Below are positions 10,004 to 18,833 of a DNA stretch of 64,000 nt, piece by piece. Position numbers and translations under genes: made by a program. Numbering within the stretch: position 1 is the first letter of the stretch; each line of letters starts with the position of its first letter. Origin of the DNA: Devosia sp. SL43. GTDB taxonomy: Bacteria; Pseudomonadota; Alphaproteobacteria; Rhizobiales; Devosiaceae. The notes beneath the pieces are model-generated. The model saw nothing but the letters and a program-made list of their open reading frames with translations, did no database searches and had not been told where the DNA came from. The stretch covers positions 1,302,001 through 1,366,000 of the forward strand of contig NZ_CP063401.1 in assembly GCF_021729885.1 (NCBI RefSeq), read 5' to 3'.

Positions 10004-10025
10004 GCCCTCCCCGCAAGGGGGGAGG
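10004..10025. repeat. CCTCCCC/GGGGAGG palindromic intergenic repeat
   Basis: CCCTCCCC GCAA GGGGGGAGGG, a hairpin 19 bases past the 3' end of the ABC ATPase gene. It may serve as the operon's transcript end. Confidence 0.6.
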
Positions 10026-10043
10026 GAAGAATCGGTGGCTGCC

Positions 10044-11111
10044 CTAAATCGCCCGCTCGGTCACCGGATCGAACAAATGCACATGCTCCGGCGCGATCGA
10101 CACCCCGATCGTGTCGCCAGCCTTCACATTCACCCGCCTTGTCTCGACCACCGTCATTTCCGGGTTCGTGCCCGTCGTCACATAGGTCATCGACCCGGTC
10201 GATTCGACCACCGCCACCGGCAGGCGCAGCGTGGCCGCATCGAGCCCCGCCACCACCAGATGCTCTGGCCGCAGGCCCACAATCACCTTCCGCCCGGCCT
10301 CGACCGTCCGTCCCAGCGGTAGCGACAGCGATCCAGCAACCTCCAGCGATACCGTCTGGCCATCGGCCCCGATCGTACCCGGCACGAAATTCATCGCCGG
10401 CGAGCCGATGAAGCCCGCCACGAACTTGCTCACCGGACGATCGTAAAGCTCCAGCGGCGAGCCCTGCTGCTCGATCACCCCGTCGCGCATCACCACCACG
10501 TGGTCGGCCATGGTCATGGCCTCGATCTGGTCATGCGTCACATAAACCGAGGTTGCGCCAAGCCGATCATGCAGGGCGCGGATTTCCTTACGCATATGCA
10601 CGCGGAGGGCCGCATCGAGGTTCGACAGCGGTTCGTCGAACAGGAACGCCTTGGGATTGCGGATGATCGCCCGGCCCATGGCCACGCGCTGGCGTTGACC
10701 GCCAGAAAGCTCGCGAGGATAGCGCTTGAGCAGTGCCGATAAACCCGTCGTCGCAGCGACTTCCGCCGCCTTCTGCTTGGCCTCGGCCTTGCCCACACCG
10801 TGCAACCGCAGCGAATAGGTGAGATTCTCTTCCACCGTCATATGCGGATAGAGCGCATAGCTCTGGAACACCATGGCGACGTCGCGCTTGCGCGGCGGCA
10901 CGCCGGTCATCGGCGCCCCGGCGATCTTGAGCGTGCCGGAGGTGATCGTTTCCAGCCCCGCGATCGACCGCAGCAATGTGGATTTGCCGCAACCTGACGG
11001 CCCCACCAGAGCCACGAAGCTGCCCTTCTCGATCGAAAGGCTCACATTCTTGAGCGCGTGGAAGGCGCCATAGTGCTTGTCGATATTGGTCAGCTCGATC
11101 TGTGCGCTCAT
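10044..11111 (-). CDS. Sugar ABC transporter ATP-binding subunit (MalK/UgpC type)
   Basis: Cytoplasmic ATPase of a carbohydrate importer. It has Walker [10 protein letters not shown] near residue 38, Q-loop VFQSYALYPHMTV, signature LSGGQRQRVAMGRAI, Walker B AFLFDEPLSNLDA and the H-loop TSVYVTHDQIEAM. A C-terminal regulatory TOBE/OB part follows (GLRPEHL near residue 285), giving 355 residues as usual for MalK/UgpC. Its start overlaps the end of the upstream permease gene by 4 bases. It is the last gene of the six-gene operon read from the promoter at 16234-16263. Confidence 0.96.
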   Translation of the reverse strand: MSAQIELTNIDKHYGAFHALKNVSLSIEKGSFVALVGPSGCGKSTLLRSIAGLETITSGTLKIAGAPMTGVPPRKRDVAMVFQSYALYPHMTVEENLTYSLRLHGVGKAEAKQKAAEVAATTGLSALLKRYPRELSGGQRQRVAMGRAIIRNPKAFLFDEPLSNLDAALRVHMRKEIRALHDRLGATSVYVTHDQIEAMTMADHVVVMRDGVIEQQGSPLELYDRPVSKFVAGFIGSPAMNFVPGTIGADGQTVSLEVAGSLSLPLGRTVEAGRKVIVGLRPEHLVVAGLDAATLRLPVAVVESTGSMTYVTTGTNPEMTVVETRRVNVKAGDTIGVSIAPEHVHLFDPVTERAI

Positions 11112-11935
11112 TTGAGGGCTCCCGAGGTAAGGCCGGAGACGATGCGGCGCTGCAAGAGGACGAAGACGGCCAGGATCGGTGTCACGTAGATTGCCGAATA
11201 GGCCATGATGGAATTCCAGTCGCTCGAATTGGGTCCGAGGAAGCCGGAAAGTCCGACGCTGGCGGGCTGCAGGCCCGGATCCTGGATGATCGACTTGGAG
11301 TAGATATATTCGCCGAATGACCCCATGAAGGTGAGGATGGCGCAGACGAGGATGCCGTTGCGCGCCAGCGGCAGCACGATCGAGAAAAACGCCCCGATAC
11401 GCGAATTGCCATCCACCAAAGCCGCTTCTTCCAACTCACGCGGCACGCTCATGAAGGTTGCGCGCACCAGCACCACGAAGAACGGCATGGATTTCGCCGC
11501 GGCCGCCAGGATCACCGCTTCGCGCGGGAAATTGAGCAGGCCGATCTGGTTGAAGCCGACAAAGAGCGGCGTGATCATCACCGAGGCCGGCAGAACCTGC
11601 AGCATCAGGATCAGGAACAGCCCGACATCGACCCAGACGCTGCGGTAGCGGGCCAGCACATAGGCGCAGCCCGTACCGAAGATGACGGTGATCGCCGTGA
11701 CACCCGAGGCGATGAACAACGAGTTCCCGAGGAACGTCGCCATCGTCCGCCGTGCCCAAACCGCTGGATAGATGCTCGGATCGGGCGCCAGCGGCCAGAA
11801 GGTCGGTGGGTTGGCGAAGATTTCCGAGCCCGTCTTGAGGCTGGTCACATACATCCAGTAGAGCGGGAACAGATAGAACGCCGCCAGCACCAGCGCGAGG
11901 GCCAGCAGAAGCCATGGAACATAGGGCCGGGTCAT
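11108..11935 (-). CDS. Sugar ABC transporter permease (MalG type)
   Basis: Inner-membrane permease of 275 residues with about six transmembrane segments. The EAA loop, which contacts the ATPase, is seen at EEAALVDGNSRIGAFFSIVLPLA (part), with the conserved EAA...G pattern about 100 residues from the C-terminus. It overlaps the preceding permease by 4 bases (ATGA) and the following ATPase by 4 bases, so the three are translationally coupled. CUT1 family by size and partner set; the sugar is unknown. Confidence 0.94.
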   Translation of the reverse strand: MTRPYVPWLLLALALVLAAFYLFPLYWMYVTSLKTGSEIFANPPTFWPLAPDPSIYPAVWARRTMATFLGNSLFIASGVTAITVIFGTGCAYVLARYRSVWVDVGLFLILMLQVLPASVMITPLFVGFNQIGLLNFPREAVILAAAAKSMPFFVVLVRATFMSVPRELEEAALVDGNSRIGAFFSIVLPLARNGILVCAILTFMGSFGEYIYSKSIIQDPGLQPASVGLSGFLGPNSSDWNSIMAYSAIYVTPILAVFVLLQRRIVSGLTSGALK

Positions 11936-12837
11936 CCGCGCACCTCGTGGCGGGTCGAGCGGACATAGATGATCGAGGCGAACAGCACGAGCAGGAACAT
12001 CATCACCGAAATCGTCGCACCCTTGGCGAAATCATAAAGCTGGAAACTCATCTGCCACGACCAGTAGCCCGCCACCGTCGACGTATTGGCTGGGCCTCCC
12101 TCGGTAATGGCGGGAAACAGATCGAACTGCTGCAGGGTGCCGATCAGCCCGAGCGACAGAACTGCGCCGATGGTCGAGCGCATCATGGGCAGGGTGATGG
12201 TCCAGAAGCGCTGGAAGGCATTGGCGCCGTCAAGTTCGGCGGCCTCGTAGAGATCGCGCGGAATCGCGGCGAGCCCAACGGACAGCAGCAGCATGTTGAA
12301 GGCCAGCCCGAGCCAGATATTGGCAATGACAACGGCCCAGATCGAAAACGCCGGGTCCGACTTCCAGAACACCGTGCCATCGATCAGCCCAACCGCCTTG
12401 AGCACGGTGTTGAGCACGCCGAAGTCGCCGGCCAGGATCCAGCTCCAGATGGCGCCGACCACCAGGCCCGGCATCACCCAGGACACGAGGAACAGCCCAC
12501 GGATGGTCGAAGCGCCCGGGAATTTCTGCGCGAAGAAGATCGCCAGCGCGAAGCCGAGAATGAACTGCCCACCCATCGAGGCAAACACAAAGATGAGGGT
12601 ATTCTTGGTCACCAGCCAGAATTCGGGCTGCTGCACCACAGCGACATAGTTGGAAAAGCCAGCCCATGGCCGGATCAGCGTGCCCAGGGTGAACATGTCC
12701 ACCTGCTGGAAGCTCATCAGCACGTTATAGACCAGCGGCAAGCCGGCCAGTGCCAACAAGAACAGCAAAGCCGCCCCTACCAGGATCAGATCGAACCCGA
12801 CGCCATCGCGCAGGCTGTTGAAGAACCGGGACATCAC
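11932..12837 (-). CDS. Sugar ABC transporter permease (MalF type)
   Basis: Inner-membrane permease of 301 residues, partner of the MalG-type subunit. Hydrophobic segments begin at FDLILVGAALLFLLALAGLP. The EAA loop reads YEAAELDGANAFQRFWTITLP (part), placed as in CUT1 permeases. It is separated from the upstream binding-protein gene by 66 bases holding a strong hairpin, a common device that leaves the binding-protein transcript more abundant than the permease transcript. Confidence 0.94.
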   Translation of the reverse strand: MMSRFFNSLRDGVGFDLILVGAALLFLLALAGLPLVYNVLMSFQQVDMFTLGTLIRPWAGFSNYVAVVQQPEFWLVTKNTLIFVFASMGGQFILGFALAIFFAQKFPGASTIRGLFLVSWVMPGLVVGAIWSWILAGDFGVLNTVLKAVGLIDGTVFWKSDPAFSIWAVVIANIWLGLAFNMLLLSVGLAAIPRDLYEAAELDGANAFQRFWTITLPMMRSTIGAVLSLGLIGTLQQFDLFPAITEGGPANTSTVAGYWSWQMSFQLYDFAKGATISVMMFLLVLFASIIYVRSTRHEVRG

Positions 12838-12862
12838 CCCTCCACCACGAAAATCGATATGA

Positions 12863-12884
12863 CCGGCCGGATTGCTCCGGCCGG
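12863..12884 (-). terminator. Intra-operon hairpin after the binding-protein gene
   Basis: Perfect 9-base arms CCGGCCGGA / TCCGGCCGG around TTGC between the binding-protein and permease genes, with no T-run. It more likely stabilises the 3' end of the upstream message or attenuates than terminates fully. Confidence 0.6.
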
Positions 12885-12903
12885 CCCAGTCAGGGAGGAA
12901 GAG

Positions 12904-14130
12904 TTAGCCGACGATGCCCTTGATCGTGGCCTGCGCCTGGTCGAGCGCGTCCTTGGCGGAGATCTGGCCGGTCAGGGCCTGCTGCATGGCATCATAGATG
13001 GCCTTGGAGATCTTCTGCCATTCCGGATGCGGACCGCGCGGCTGGGCGAACTGGAGCTGTTCCTGGAACACCTTCAGTGCCTCGTCTTTCAGCGCGATGC
13101 CGGTCACCGGCAGCTCGATATCGCTGCGAGCCGGGATGTTGCCGAATTCTTCGAAGATGCGGTGATCCTGGGCCGCGAAGTATTCGAGCGCGCGGAAGGC
13201 TTCGTCCGGGTGCTTGGTGGTCGACATGATACCCCAGTCGAACCCGCCCAGAGCCGACGAGCGCGTGCCGCCATCGGTGATCGTGGGCAGCAAAGCCACG
13301 CCCCAGTCGAACTTGGCATCGGAGACCATGCGGTCGATTTCCCATGGGCCGGAAATGGCCATGGCCGCATTGCCCGAATTGAACGTGCCGGTGGAATCCC
13401 ACTGGCCCAGGCTCAGCACGTCCTTGGACGCCCAACCGTTGTCGACGATCTTCTTCCACAGGTCGAGAACTTCGACAGCGCCATCGACATTGACGTTGTC
13501 ATAGTTGCCGCCGGCTTCCTGGATGATCGGCAGGAACTGGAACGTGCCTTCTTCGCCAGCACGGGCCGAGAAGGTTGCGCCATAGACGTTGTTAGCCGGG
13601 TCGGTCAGCTTTTCGGCATATTCGGCAAACTCAGCCCAGGTCTTCGGCGGCTCGGTGATACCGGCCTTGGCGAACAGGTCCTTGTTGTAGAAGATGCCGA
13701 TGGTGTCGGTGTATTTCGGGATGCCGAAATACTTGCCATCCCAGGTCACCGAGTTCAGCGGGCCTTCGAAATAGTTCTCGGCCTTGATGACCTCCGAAGC
13801 CGCAATGCGGTCGGTGATGTCGAGCATGGCACCGCGCGACGAGAACAGCGCGAAGTCAGGGTTGTCGAACGACACGATATCTGGGGCATTGCCGGTGGCG
13901 AAGGCGCGCAGCGTCTCGTTCACCAGGTCGTCGAAGGGGACGATGCGGTATTCGACAACAATATCCTCGTTGGCTTCATCGAATTCCTTGGAGAACGTGT
14001 CGGCGATACCGACGCGGTCATTGCCGTCGATCGACCAGATCTTGAGCGTGACTTGCGCCATGGCCGGAGCGGCCATGCTCATTGCGCCGATCGCGACGCC
14101 GGCCAACAGGCCGAGATGTTTCAGCTTCAT
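12904..14130 (-). CDS. Extracellular sugar-binding protein of the ABC transporter
   Basis: Periplasmic solute-binding protein (SBP family 1) of 408 residues that delivers carbohydrate to the permeases. The signal peptide is [20 protein letters not shown], ending PAMAQ. The mature protein shows [11 protein letters not shown], the hinge-type segment [21 protein letters not shown] and the [13 protein letters not shown] stretch typical of CUT1 binding proteins. ATG 14130 is preceded by GGAGGAAG and is preferred over a frame starting 37 codons earlier. It follows the isomerase gene by 74 bases. Confidence 0.95.
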   Translation of the reverse strand: MKLKHLGLLAGVAIGAMSMAAPAMAQVTLKIWSIDGNDRVGIADTFSKEFDEANEDIVVEYRIVPFDDLVNETLRAFATGNAPDIVSFDNPDFALFSSRGAMLDITDRIAASEVIKAENYFEGPLNSVTWDGKYFGIPKYTDTIGIFYNKDLFAKAGITEPPKTWAEFAEYAEKLTDPANNVYGATFSARAGEEGTFQFLPIIQEAGGNYDNVNVDGAVEVLDLWKKIVDNGWASKDVLSLGQWDSTGTFNSGNAAMAISGPWEIDRMVSDAKFDWGVALLPTITDGGTRSSALGGFDWGIMSTTKHPDEAFRALEYFAAQDHRIFEEFGNIPARSDIELPVTGIALKDEALKVFQEQLQFAQPRGPHPEWQKISKAIYDAMQQALTGQISAKDALDQAQATIKGIVG

Positions 14131-14204
14131 ATAACTTCCTCCCAGATGCAGACTTGCTGCCACACGAAATGCCGAGCGGAGCCCTCCCTGGCCCCGCGCA
14201 GCGC

Positions 14205-15107
14205 CTAGCCGGCTGCGGCGATGTAGTCGCCGCCCCGACAATTCTTGAGATAGTTGAGACCGCGGACCTGCCCGGTCATTTCGAGGTCGCCGCGATAGAC
14301 CGGGTCGTGCCAGCCTTCGATGTCGATGGAGCCTTCATAGCCGGCCAGACGCAGTTCGGAGATCACGTCGGTCCAGTTGGTGTCGCCGAAACCCGGCGTC
14401 CGCATGAACACGAACTTCTCCTTGCCGAAGATGCCGTGCTCCTTGATCACTTCCCAGCGGATGGTCGCGTCCTTGCCATGCACATGGAAGAACTTGTGCG
14501 CCCATTTGCGGATCTGCGGCAGCGGGTCGATCAGATAGACCATCTGGTGGCAGGGCTCCCATTCGAGCCCGATATTGTCGTCCGGCGTCTCGTTGAACAT
14601 CAGTTCCCAAGCATCGGGATTGTGCGCGATGTTCCAGTCGCCCGTCGCCCAGTTGCCATCCATGGCGCAGTTTTCGAACGCGATCTTGACGCCCTTGTCG
14701 GCTGCCCGCTTGGCCAGTTCGCTCCAAACCTGCTTATAGGCGGGCAGGCTGTCGGTCAGCGGCTTGTTGCGCACGCGGCCGGTAAAGCCGGCGACGCAGG
14801 TGGCGCCGAAATGATGGGCGTTGTCGATGCAATCCTTCCAGCCCTGCAGGGTCTGGCGGTCCATCTCCTGGTCCTCGAGCGGATTGCCGAACATGCCGAT
14901 GGTGGAAATGGTGATGTCGCGATTGCCGATGGCCTCGAGCGACCGCTTGCCCAGCTCGGCCAAATCCTGGCCATTGGTGGTCTGCCAGAAGAACGGCTCA
15001 AAACTCTCAAAGCCCAGATCGGCAATGGCGGCAATGTTCTCGGCCGCCTTGCCGGCTGTTGCCTGGATCATGGTGCCGATGCGGATGGACTTGGCTGGGT
15101 TGGTCAC
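14205..15107 (-). CDS. Sugar phosphate isomerase/epimerase (xylose-isomerase-like TIM barrel)
   Basis: 300-residue AP-endonuclease-2/xylose-isomerase-like TIM barrel. Likely metal ligands sit in segments such as [12 protein letters not shown] (Glu), [12 protein letters not shown] (Glu/His), FFHVHGKDA (His) and [11 protein letters not shown] (Glu/His), the usual E-D-H-E pattern. Such proteins interconvert ketoses or epimerise inositol-type compounds. It is second in the operon, 11 bases after the oxidoreductase gene, which suggests that it and the oxidoreductase process the imported sugar. Confidence 0.92.
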   Translation of the reverse strand: MTNPAKSIRIGTMIQATAGKAAENIAAIADLGFESFEPFFWQTTNGQDLAELGKRSLEAIGNRDITISTIGMFGNPLEDQEMDRQTLQGWKDCIDNAHHFGATCVAGFTGRVRNKPLTDSLPAYKQVWSELAKRAADKGVKIAFENCAMDGNWATGDWNIAHNPDAWELMFNETPDDNIGLEWEPCHQMVYLIDPLPQIRKWAHKFFHVHGKDATIRWEVIKEHGIFGKEKFVFMRTPGFGDTNWTDVISELRLAGYEGSIDIEGWHDPVYRGDLEMTGQVRGLNYLKNCRGGDYIAAAG

Positions 15108-15118
15108 GTCGAAAATCC

Positions 15119-16153
15119 CTAGACTGAAATGGTCACGCGCTGGCGGGTCTTGGCGCTTTCAATCGCGGCAAACACCATGGCCAGGCTCTTGATATTGTCG
15201 TTGCTGGCCGTCTCGGGCGACCGCCCCGCCTCGATCGCGTCGAGGAATTCCGCCAGCACGCTGGCATGGCCATGCGTCTGGTCGATATCGGCAGGCTCAG
15301 GCACGTCGACGGTCTTAAGTTCACGGAAGAACCCTTCGTCGCCAGCGACCACCTTGGCCTCGAACGCGTCATAGCCGTCCCAGAGCAGCGTGCCCTTGGT
15401 GCCGACGATGCGCCAGGCGCTTTCCCAGCTCGTATTGGCCCCCTCAGCGGCCCACGAACCGCGATAGTTGAACACCACACCGTCTTCGAATTCGAAGATG
15501 GCATTAGCCGCCGCGCCATGCCCATACCAGGAGCCACGCGGATTGGTTTCGAGGCAATAGACCGCCTTGGGCGCCACGCCGGCCATGAACCGCGCAGCGT
15601 CCAGCGTATGGATCGCCATATCCAGCAAGAGCACGTTTTCCATCTCTTCGCGGAAACCGCCGAAATGCGCGCCGATGAAGAAGTCGCAATGCAGGGCCGT
15701 GACCTCGCCAAGCACCCCGCTCTCGATCATCCGCCGAATGCGCCGCACGCCCGAGATAAATCGACGATTCTGCACCACGGCATGCACCCGCCCTGCCGCC
15801 GCCGCCTGTGCAACCAGGTCGCGACCAGCCTCGAGGCTCGCCGCCATCGGCTTTTCGCTCAGCACATGACATCCGTGCTTCAACGCGGTGGCCACAACGC
15901 CAGCCCGAGCCGACGGCACCACGACATCAAACAGCAGGTCTGGCTTGGTGGCGGCGAGCACGGCATCAAGGTCCGAGCCGATGACGGCGTCGGCCAGGCC
16001 AAATTCGGTGGCGCGCGCTTCGGCAGTCGGCTGGTGCAGATCGACCAGACCGACAATCTCCACCCTGCCCTTGAGCAATGGATGCTCGGCAACCGCCGAC
16101 AACCAGCCCTTGGACATAGCTCCGCAACCCGCAAGTACGGCCTTGAATACCAA
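15119..16153 (-). CDS. Gfo/Idh/MocA family oxidoreductase
   Basis: 344-residue NAD(P)-dependent dehydrogenase. The N-terminal Rossmann motif is AVLAGCGAMSKGW, then VEIVGLVDLH. The EKPMA motif lies at VLSEKPMAASLEAG near residue 97, giving the catalytic lysine, and AIHTLDAARFMAG provides the later catalytic His/Asp region. The family acts on inositols, glucose and related sugars. First gene of the operon; the start is 67 bases downstream of the operator, so this is the gene most directly controlled by the divergent LacI protein. Confidence 0.94.
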   Translation of the reverse strand: MVFKAVLAGCGAMSKGWLSAVAEHPLLKGRVEIVGLVDLHQPTAEARATEFGLADAVIGSDLDAVLAATKPDLLFDVVVPSARAGVVATALKHGCHVLSEKPMAASLEAGRDLVAQAAAAGRVHAVVQNRRFISGVRRIRRMIESGVLGEVTALHCDFFIGAHFGGFREEMENVLLLDMAIHTLDAARFMAGVAPKAVYCLETNPRGSWYGHGAAANAIFEFEDGVVFNYRGSWAAEGANTSWESAWRIVGTKGTLLWDGYDAFEAKVVAGDEGFFRELKTVDVPEPADIDQTHGHASVLAEFLDAIEAGRSPETASNDNIKSLAMVFAAIESAKTRQRVTISV

Positions 16154-16197
16154 TGAAATTCCTCCCCGAAACCTGACTTACACGATCCCATCTGCGT

Positions 16198-16213
16198 GGG
16201 AAACCGTTTTCTC
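16198..16213. promoter_or_regulatory. Second, weaker LacI-type half-palindrome
   Basis: The core GAAACCGTTTTC resembles the perfect operator (AAACGTTT) and is centred 21 bases from it, inside the 5' leader of the minus-strand operon. Two operators about two helical turns apart fit a LacI-family dimer pair. Inference from similarity. Confidence 0.5.
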
Positions 16214-16219
16214 AGGCTC

Positions 16220-16233
16220 CGTAAACGTTTACG
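16220..16233. promoter_or_regulatory. LacI-family operator, perfect palindrome
   Basis: CGTAAACGTTTACG is a perfect 14-base palindrome with the central CG of LacI-family sites. It lies directly downstream of the -10 element of the minus-strand operon and upstream of the lacI-like gene, so binding would block the operon promoter and could autoregulate. Confidence 0.85.
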
Positions 16234-16263
16234 AGCATAAGTGTGATAATAACGGTCTGTCAA
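16234..16263 (-). promoter_or_regulatory. Promoter of the six-gene sugar operon
   Basis: On the minus strand a perfect -35 TTGACA (16258-16263) is followed after 18 bases by TATGCT (16234-16239). The transcription start would fall in or beside the operator palindrome. Confidence 0.75.
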
Positions 16264-16393
16264 TGGGCTTTTGTGAGTCGGATTGGTCTGTGGACAAAGC
16301 CTGGCCGCGGCCCTTGCATTGGCGCGACAGCACCGTCATTGAATGATCAAGACAGGCCCGAATGGGCCCGGGGGAAATCGGGATGGTTAGGAC

Positions 16394-17431
16394 ATGAAGG
16401 GCATACGGCGCCTGGCGCAGCAGCTCGACATCTCGATCGGCACCGTCTCCCGCGCTCTCAATGGCAAGCCCGATGTCAACGAGCAAACACGCCAGCGTGT
16501 GCTCGAAGCGGCCGCCAGCATGGGCTATGTGCCCAATCAGGCTGGACGCGCCCTTCGCAAGGGCTCCACGGGCGTGGTCGGCTTCATGATGCAGACCGGT
16601 AGCCAGATCACCGGCGAGGGCGACGTGTTTTTCATGCGCGTCTTCGACGGTGTGCAGGCCGTGTTTGCGCGCCACCACCTCGATCTGGTGGCTTTGCTGT
16701 GTTCGTCCGAGGAGGATCCGGACGACTACCTGCAGCGCGTCGTTGCCCGCGGCTTCGCCGACGCGCTCATCATCTCGGCCACCAAGCGTGACGATCACCG
16801 AATCGACTTTCTTGCCGAGCGGAAAATCCCTTTTATCGCCCTGGGCCGCAGCCTCACCGATGCCGGGCAACCATGGCTCGATCTCGACTTTGAGGGCATA
16901 GCCAAAGTTGGTGTCGACCGGCTCGTCGCCAAGGGCCACCGACGCATCGGTATCTTCGCACCGACGGACGATACCAATCTGGGATTCGTCTTCATTGACA
17001 GCTATCGCCAGGCTCTTGAGAGCCATGGCGTAGCCTTTGATTCCGGCATGATCTTTCGCGAATATCCCAATGAGCGCGGTGGCTATCAAATTGCGCAGCG
17101 CATCGCCGCCATGCCCCCGCACCAGCGACCCACCGGCTTTCTGCTGATCAACGAAAAGATGTCGGTCGGCTTATACAAGGGACTGCTCGACTCCGGCCTC
17201 CTGCCCGGGCGGGACATCGCCATTATCGGTCGCGACAGCCCGCACGCAAACTACCTGACGCCCAAGCTGACCTGCTTCCGCCTGTCGCTGCGCGACCTCG
17301 GCATCAGTCTGGCTGAATCCCTGCTCGCCACCATGCCGGCCTATGCCGATCAATATCCGCTCGGCGTCGTCCGCAAGATCGTGCCCCTCGAACTCGTCGA
17401 AGGCGACAGCGACGACTTCGCGCCTACATGA
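16394..17431 (+). CDS. LacI family transcriptional regulator
   Basis: 345-residue DNA-binding repressor. Residues 1-55 are the LacI helix-turn-helix and hinge (IRRLAQQLDISIGTVSRALN, NEQTRQRVLEAAASMGYVPN). The remainder is a periplasmic-binding-protein-like effector domain (ALIISATKRDD, IPFIALGRS, GHRRIGIFAP, AIIGRDSP). It is transcribed divergently from the sugar operon, with the operator palindrome between them, so it very probably represses that operon and is released by a sugar or sugar derivative. Confidence 0.95.
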   Translation: MKGIRRLAQQLDISIGTVSRALNGKPDVNEQTRQRVLEAAASMGYVPNQAGRALRKGSTGVVGFMMQTGSQITGEGDVFFMRVFDGVQAVFARHHLDLVALLCSSEEDPDDYLQRVVARGFADALIISATKRDDHRIDFLAERKIPFIALGRSLTDAGQPWLDLDFEGIAKVGVDRLVAKGHRRIGIFAPTDDTNLGFVFIDSYRQALESHGVAFDSGMIFREYPNERGGYQIAQRIAAMPPHQRPTGFLLINEKMSVGLYKGLLDSGLLPGRDIAIIGRDSPHANYLTPKLTCFRLSLRDLGISLAESLLATMPAYADQYPLGVVRKIVPLELVEGDSDDFAPT

Positions 17432-17771
17432 TCGGTCTTACCTCGATCTCGCCTTCCCATTCCGGCCAATGCTCGACATGCAACCGCGCGAACCGCTCGG
17501 TCCACTCCAAGGCCGCCGCCATGTCCGGCAGCTCATAGATCGCGTAGCCGCCAATCAGTTCCTTGGTTTCGGCAAACGGCCCATCGATGACGGTGATCGC
17601 CGTTCGACGGATCGAGACGAACGCGCTCTGCTCCTTGCCCATCAGCCCGCCCTGCGTCACCAGCACGCCGGCCGCCGCCGCGTCTTGCCCCAGTTGACCA
17701 ATCGCCATCATCAGCGCCACCGGCGGTGGTCCGATCTCGCGCGTCGTCTTCACCAGCGTCATGAACTTCAT
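17424..17771 (-). CDS. YCII-related (DGPF domain) protein
   Basis: 115-residue small protein of the YCII/DGPF family (ferredoxin-like dimeric fold). The signature DGPFAETKELIGGYAIYEL is at residues 66-84, and the N-terminus MKFMTLVKTT is typical. Its function is not established; relatives are often next to ECF sigma factors. The ATG at 17771 has GGAG 8 bases upstream and sits two bases past the LysR stop, so the two are co-transcribed. It converges on lacI with an 8-base overlap of 3' ends. Confidence 0.9.
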   Translation of the reverse strand: MKFMTLVKTTREIGPPPVALMMAIGQLGQDAAAAGVLVTQGGLMGKEQSAFVSIRRTAITVIDGPFAETKELIGGYAIYELPDMAAALEWTERFARLHVEHWPEWEGEIEVRPIM

Positions 17772-17773
17772 CG

Positions 17774-18733
17774 TCAAATCTCCAACTGTTCTGGCGCACC
17801 ACTGCCCCGCTGCCCTGGCGACGAGCGGCTGAGCAGCGGTTCGACAAACAATTTTCGCCCACGCGCTTCGAACCCCGCCACCAGCGCATCGAACACTGCG
17901 CGCACCCGCGGCACCTGCGCCAGGTTTTCATGCGTCACGATCCACGTGTCGAGCACATGCAGCACGAAATCGGGCAGCACGCGCACCAGCTTCGGGTCAC
18001 TCTCGCCGACCGGCACCTGCGCCACCGCTATCCCCAATCCGGCCCGCGCCGCCGCCAGTTGTGCAGGGTGGCTGTCGGTCCGGATCGCGATGCGGCTGAG
18101 CCCTGGCCCGAACCGCTCTGCAAGCGCCAGGTCGGCACGGTTGCGGTCGGGCCCGATCATGTCGTGGTTGACCAGATCGTCGAGACCACTAGGCAGGCCC
18201 CGCCGATCGACATAATCCAGTGACGCGAACAGCGCGATCTCGACCGGCGGCACCTTGCGGGCCACCAGCGCCGCCTGCCTGGGTGTCATGGTCCGCACGG
18301 CAATGTCGACCTCTTGCCCCAACAGGTCAGCCGCAGCGTTGCTGAGCGACAATTCCACCCGAATGGCGGGGTGCTGAATCCGCAGATTCCGCAGCATAGC
18401 CGGCACCACTTCGGTCCCCATGATATCGGCCATGCTGATCCGCACGGTTCCAGCAATTTCGCCCGATGGCGCCGAGGCCTGCCGCACGAACAGGTCCGAT
18501 GCCATCGCCATGGTCCGCGCCGGCTCCCGCAAAGCCTCTGCCGTCTCGGTTGGCACCAACCCATTGACGGAGCGCGTGAACAGCACCGTCCCCACGCCCT
18601 GCTCCAATGCCTCAATGCGGCTTCGCACCGTGGGATGCGACAGCCCCAGACGACGCGCGGCCCCAGAGAGGCTCCCCTCTTCCAGCACCGCCAGAAATAT
18701 CCGCTGATCGTCCCACGCCACACCGCTGCTCAT
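17774..18733 (-). CDS. LysR family transcriptional regulator
   Basis: 319-residue regulator. The winged HTH is at the N-terminus (WDDQRIFLAVLEEGSLSGAA, RRLGLSHPTVRSRIEALE), and the effector-binding domain follows with GTVRISMADIMG. ATG 18733 is chosen: a promoter-like TTGCAA-16-TAGTAT ends 7 bases before it, which would give a leaderless message, while an upstream ATG (18742) overlaps that -10 box. It is divergent from the NmrA-like gene and so may control it. Confidence 0.92.
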   Translation of the reverse strand: MSSGVAWDDQRIFLAVLEEGSLSGAARRLGLSHPTVRSRIEALEQGVGTVLFTRSVNGLVPTETAEALREPARTMAMASDLFVRQASAPSGEIAGTVRISMADIMGTEVVPAMLRNLRIQHPAIRVELSLSNAAADLLGQEVDIAVRTMTPRQAALVARKVPPVEIALFASLDYVDRRGLPSGLDDLVNHDMIGPDRNRADLALAERFGPGLSRIAIRTDSHPAQLAAARAGLGIAVAQVPVGESDPKLVRVLPDFVLHVLDTWIVTHENLAQVPRVRAVFDALVAGFEARGRKLFVEPLLSRSSPGQRGSGAPEQLEI

Positions 18734-18740
18734 AAAAAAC

Positions 18741-18768
18741 ATACTATCGACTGTACAATTTCTTGCAA
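18741..18768 (-). promoter_or_regulatory. Possible promoter of the lysR gene
   Basis: Minus strand: TTGCAA (18763-18768), 16 bases, TAGTAT (18741-18746). The transcript would begin at or next to the ATG at 18733, that is, leaderless; no ribosome site is visible in front of either ATG. Confidence 0.4.
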
Positions 18769-18833
18769 TTCCTTTTCAGGTCCACAGGCGGCATTTTCGG
18801 GTCATCGCAATCGCAAGCAACGGAGTGACCCAA

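Larger units (their letters stand above)
9389..10043. other. Gene-free region with palindromic repeats
   Basis: About 650 bases with no credible coding frame; the open frames here lack family resemblance and ribosome sites. It contains a perfect inverted pair CCCCGAGACGG (9470-9480) / CCGTCTCGGGG (9517-9527), and two or three CTCCCC/GGGGAG-type hairpins described separately. It separates the LysE gene from the end of the ABC operon, which converges on it. Confidence 0.7.

Noticed and set aside
11914..14208. 764-codon plus-strand open frame
   Set aside because: Antisense to the binding-protein and permease genes; no domain and no ribosome site.
16220..16233. Operator palindrome as a catabolite-repression (cre) site of a CcpA type
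   Set aside because: CcpA is a Firmicutes system; the divergent LacI-family gene is the simpler explanation.
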